NCBI GenBank assembly: GCA_913060705.1 | Contig: CAJXTX010000002.1 | Coordinates: 55,397 to 119,396, forward strand | Length of the DNA: 64,000 bases | Source: an uncultured Bacteroidota bacterium | Lineage (GTDB): Bacteria; Bacteroidota; Bacteroidia; Flavobacteriales; Flavobacteriaceae | Reading direction: 5' to 3' | Shown here: piece by piece, positions 61,548-64,000 of the stretch | Layout of the letters: each line of letters begins with the position of its first letter | Position numbering within the stretch: position 1 is the stretch's first letter | Position numbers and translations under genes: made by a program | Notes under the pieces: generated by a model | Database searches by the model: none | What the model was told of the DNA's origin: nothing | The model's input: only the letters and a program-made list of their open reading frames with translations

Positions 61548-62711
61548 GTGAAATTGTTTCAGGTGCTTAAGGGAGATAAAACGCTATGGGCATTGACCTT
61601 GCTCTTGGCGCTTATCTCTTTTCTTCCGGTTTATAGTGCCGGAACGCAAATCAGCACCGCAGAAGGCGTATCGGTGATCAGTACCTTGCTGTTCAAACAT
61701 ATGTTTTTGGTGGGAGCCGGATTTTTTCTGATCTATCTCACCCATAAGCTACCTATAGAACGCATTGCAGTGCTGGGGTGGCTCTTTTTTGTTCCGGTTA
61801 TCGCGTTACTGGCCTACACCCTGACAATGGGAAACTCTATTGGCGGTGTGAGTGCCAACCGATGGGTGCGTGTGCCGCTAATCAATATGAACTTTCAGCC
61901 CTCTACCTTGGCACAAGTGGTGCTCATGGTTTGCATAGCGAGTTATCTCGCTAAGAACAAGGCGCGAACTATTAAGTTCACGGAAAGTATTCTTCCGTTA
62001 TGGATTCCAATCGGGTTGACCGTTCTATTGGTGTTCAGTCAAAACTTCTCTACGGCGGCGATTATCGGAACAATGGCTTTTGTTCTTTGCTTCATTGGGG
62101 GCTATCCGATGAAGTATCTTTTCGGGATCGCTTTGGCTCTTGCTGCTGGTGCCGCCTTGTTTTTGACGGTGCTCATGAAGTCGCCTGAGCTTATCCCTTC
62201 TGATCGTGCACTAACTTGGAGAAATCGTGTTGAGACCTTTATGAATCCTGAGGAGGCTTCTTCTGATAGCAGGCACCAAATCACCCTGGCCAAGATTGCT
62301 GTGGCTGAGGGTGGAGTGTTTGGCAAGGGAGCCGGAAAAAGTGTAATAAAGAATCGCATTTCTCAGGGCACCTCTGACTTTATTTACGCCATCATCGTAG
62401 AAGAGTACGGATTGGTCGGAGGACTCTTTCTCTTACTCTTATACATCGTTTTTTTGATTCGAATCGTGGTGATTGCTCATACGACTGAGGCTGTTTTTGC
62501 AAAGCTTTTAGTGGTGGGATTAGGAATCCCCATCGTTTTTCAAGCCCTATTAAACATGGCAGTGGTGGTAGAGCTGCTGCCCGTGACGGGTCAGCCACTT
62601 CCGCTGATCAGTATGGGTGGTACTTCTATTTGGATGACGTGTATCGCCATTGGCATTGTTCTCAGTGCCGCGCAGCATAAAAACAAACAAAAAGCGGTGG
62701 CAGTATCATGA
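61548..62711 (+). CDS. ftsW: SEDS-family glycosyltransferase FtsW
   Basis: FtsW polymerises septal glycan together with FtsI. The 387-residue protein has about ten membrane segments. NRWVRVPLINMNFQPSTLAQVVLMVCIASYLA is the (G/N)ARRW-FQPSE region, with Thr-Leu for the usual Glu-Phe. GGVFGKGAGKSVIKNRISQGTSDFIYAIIVEEYGLVGG and LPVTGQPLPLISMGGTS are family-typical. The start is GTG 61548, immediately after the murD stop. ATGA overlap with murG. Confidence 0.94.
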   Translation: MKLFQVLKGDKTLWALTLLLALISFLPVYSAGTQISTAEGVSVISTLLFKHMFLVGAGFFLIYLTHKLPIERIAVLGWLFFVPVIALLAYTLTMGNSIGGVSANRWVRVPLINMNFQPSTLAQVVLMVCIASYLAKNKARTIKFTESILPLWIPIGLTVLLVFSQNFSTAAIIGTMAFVLCFIGGYPMKYLFGIALALAAGAALFLTVLMKSPELIPSDRALTWRNRVETFMNPEEASSDSRHQITLAKIAVAEGGVFGKGAGKSVIKNRISQGTSDFIYAIIVEEYGLVGGLFLLLLYIVFLIRIVVIAHTTEAVFAKLLVVGLGIPIVFQALLNMAVVVELLPVTGQPLPLISMGGTSIWMTCIAIGIVLSAAQHKNKQKAVAVS

Positions 62712-63796
62712 GTTATTCGTTCATTTTATCAGGAGGCGGAACGGGCGGACACATCTACCCAGCCATCGCCATAGCTGATGCCTTGAAAGAAGAATTTCCG
62801 GAGGCCTCATTTCTGTTTGTTGGAGCAAATCACAAAATGGAAATGGTGAAGGTTCCTCAGGCGGGCTACGCCATAGAAGGACTTTCAATTACCGGTCTTG
62901 ATCGAAAATTAAGTCTGCGCAATCTGTGGCTTCCGTTTAGATTGTGGTCGAGCATACAAAAGGCCTTTGAGATTTTAGACCGCGCAAAACCTGATGTTGT
63001 CATTGGAACCGGTGGGTATGCTAGTGCACCCTTACTCTATGCTGCGTCTAGACGCGGTATCCCTTATGTGTTGCAAGAGCAAAACGCCTACGCGGGATTA
63101 GTAAATAAACTCTTAGGACCCAAAGCAGAAGTCGTCTGTGTGGCTTACGAAGGAATGGAGCGTTATTTCAAAAACACGCGTGTAGCGCTAACGGGGAACC
63201 CGGTTCGTCCAAATTTAGCTAAGCTTCAGGTTACACGTGAAGAGGCGGCCGCTTATTTTAATCTCGATCCCAATCGCAAGGTGTTGCTGCTATTAGGCGG
63301 AAGTTTAGGTTCTGCGCGTATGAACGCATGGATGGCTGAACAGCTTGCATATATCACTGCTCAGGGGTTTCAATTGATCTGGCAATGCGGTCCCCGCTAC
63401 TTTGAAACCTATGAGGTGCACGAAGGAGAATCTGTCCGAATCTGTTCGTTCATAGAAGACATGCAAATGGCCTATGCAGTTGCTGATGCCATTATTTCTA
63501 GATCGGGAGCCGGAGCGGTTTCTGAGCTCGCCTTGTTAGGAAAGCCCACGCTATTCATTCCGTCGCCTAATGTTGCTGAAGATCATCAGACCAAAAATGC
63601 GCTGGCCCTTACACAAGTAAATGCCGCCTTGCTTTTAAAGGAACAAGACATGTCTTATGCGAGTAAGAAGATGCTCGAAGCTTTGTTTGGAGAAGTCAAG
63701 TCTCCTACGGGTATGGGAGAGCGTTTTAAACAGAGGGCAAAACCTCAGGCTGCTCAAGCTATTGTTAACCTCATTAAAGAAGTGATGGAACTATGA
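62708..63796 (+). CDS. murG: lipid II synthase MurG
   Basis: MurG transfers GlcNAc to lipid I. The 362-residue GT28 enzyme has ILSGGGTGGHIYPAIAIADAL, FVGANHKMEMVKVPQAGY, DVVIGTGGYASAPLLYAA, LQEQNAYAGLVNKLL, LLLGGSLGSARMN and ISRSGAGAVSELALLGKPTLFIPSPNVAEDHQTKNA. All motifs are intact. The stop overlaps the ftsQ start (ATGA), where murC would be expected. Confidence 0.96.
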   Translation: MSYSFILSGGGTGGHIYPAIAIADALKEEFPEASFLFVGANHKMEMVKVPQAGYAIEGLSITGLDRKLSLRNLWLPFRLWSSIQKAFEILDRAKPDVVIGTGGYASAPLLYAASRRGIPYVLQEQNAYAGLVNKLLGPKAEVVCVAYEGMERYFKNTRVALTGNPVRPNLAKLQVTREEAAAYFNLDPNRKVLLLLGGSLGSARMNAWMAEQLAYITAQGFQLIWQCGPRYFETYEVHEGESVRICSFIEDMQMAYAVADAIISRSGAGAVSELALLGKPTLFIPSPNVAEDHQTKNALALTQVNAALLLKEQDMSYASKKMLEALFGEVKSPTGMGERFKQRAKPQAAQAIVNLIKEVMEL

Positions 63797-64000
63797 AAGC
63801 ATGGATGAGACTTCTTGTTTTTATAATGACGCTGAGCGTGAGTGTGTTGTGCTTCATTCAGGCCCAATGGGGCTTTAATAATAGACCTTATCAAGAGATG
63901 GTTGTGGCGGTCTATCCTGCCGAAACCCCATTTATTACTGTTGACACAGTTAATAAAATGTTGATACAAAAAATAAAATCCTCAAGCGCGACCCTGAAAG
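63793..64000 (+). CDS. ftsQ: FtsQ/DivIB-like division protein (3' end outside window)
   Basis: The frame opens at ATG 63793 and stays open to the window edge (69 codons). It starts with MKAWMRLLVFIMTLSVSVLC, a single membrane anchor. VVAVYPAETPFITVDTVNKMLIQK follows, matching the POTRA beginning of flavobacterial FtsQ (Phe-Ile-Thr-x-x-x-Val-Asn-x-x-Leu-Ile-Gln). It is certainly not murC, which would begin with a Gly-rich nucleotide-binding loop. Only the N-terminus is available, so confidence is moderate. Confidence 0.8.
   Translation, partial: MKAWMRLLVFIMTLSVSVLCFIQAQWGFNNRPYQEMVVAVYPAETPFITVDTVNKMLIQKIKSSSATLK

Noticed and set aside
1..64000. Mobile elements, CRISPR arrays, prophage, restriction or toxin-antitoxin loci
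   Set aside because: No transposase, integrase, regularly spaced repeats or defence-type proteins were found; the gene content is housekeeping throughout.

Overview
The window is chromosomal DNA from a member of the Bacteroidota, most likely order Flavobacteriales. The evidence is: gldC; the gene orders CBS protein-nadK-DUF6089-uppS-bamA-ompH-ompH and etfB-etfA-DUF151-nupC-thyA-folA; a zinc-ligand-free DnaG; a DAHP synthase/chorismate mutase fusion; and promoters with the TAnnTTTG -7 box typical of the phylum. It is almost entirely housekeeping DNA. No phage, insertion sequence, CRISPR array, restriction or toxin-antitoxin locus is visible. Family and genus cannot be fixed from this window.

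Layout. 1-4846: an edge-truncated Nramp-like transporter, an esterase-like hydrolase and PEP carboxylase. 4868-7366: a SAM-I riboswitch leading metY-metX (direct sulfhydrylation route to homocysteine). 7417-7722: tRNA-Leu(UAA) and tRNA-Gly(GCC) with two terminators. 7776-16977: mutS, a TrmH methylase, a FolK-deoxynucleoside kinase fusion, sppA, a queuosine-precursor transporter, a DUF2797 protein and a GH3 enzyme. 16961-21800: tig-clpP-clpX (proteostasis) and pdxJ plus hydrolase. 21891-28674: CBS protein, nadK, DUF6089, uppS, bamA and two Skp/OmpH chaperones (envelope biogenesis). 28731-38903: murI; a leftward etfBA-DUF151-nupC-thyA-folA series; pdhB; the membrane pyrophosphatase; a second deoxynucleoside kinase. 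39047-43111: an aromatic amino acid operon (leader peptide, pheA, aminotransferase, tyrA, DAHP synthase/chorismate mutase). 43117-51257: rsgA, dtd, a MazG-like gene, aroA, queA, rlmN, polyprenyl synthase and dnaG. 51259-53847: nadE, gldC, engB and a hydrolase. 53920-64000: the division/cell wall (dcw) cluster mraZ-rsmH-ftsL-ftsI-murE-mraY-murD-ftsW-murG-ftsQ, which runs off the edge and lacks murC between murG and ftsQ.

The most interesting signals are regulatory. The pheA operon is preceded by what reads as a complete ribosome-mediated attenuator: a 19-residue Phe/Tyr-rich leader peptide, a 1:2 hairpin, a 2:3 antiterminator and a 3:4 terminator. A perfect 24-bp palindrome lies between the divergent etfBA and pdhB promoters. 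Four TG repeats at an exact 10-bp period precede mraZ and look like an autoregulatory MraZ operator. The metYX riboswitch is followed by a candidate intrinsic terminator. Protein-level oddities are a DnaG without zinc ligands, an Nramp homologue without its metal-binding motif, and the FolK-dNK fusion. I found no wholly new multi-gene system here.
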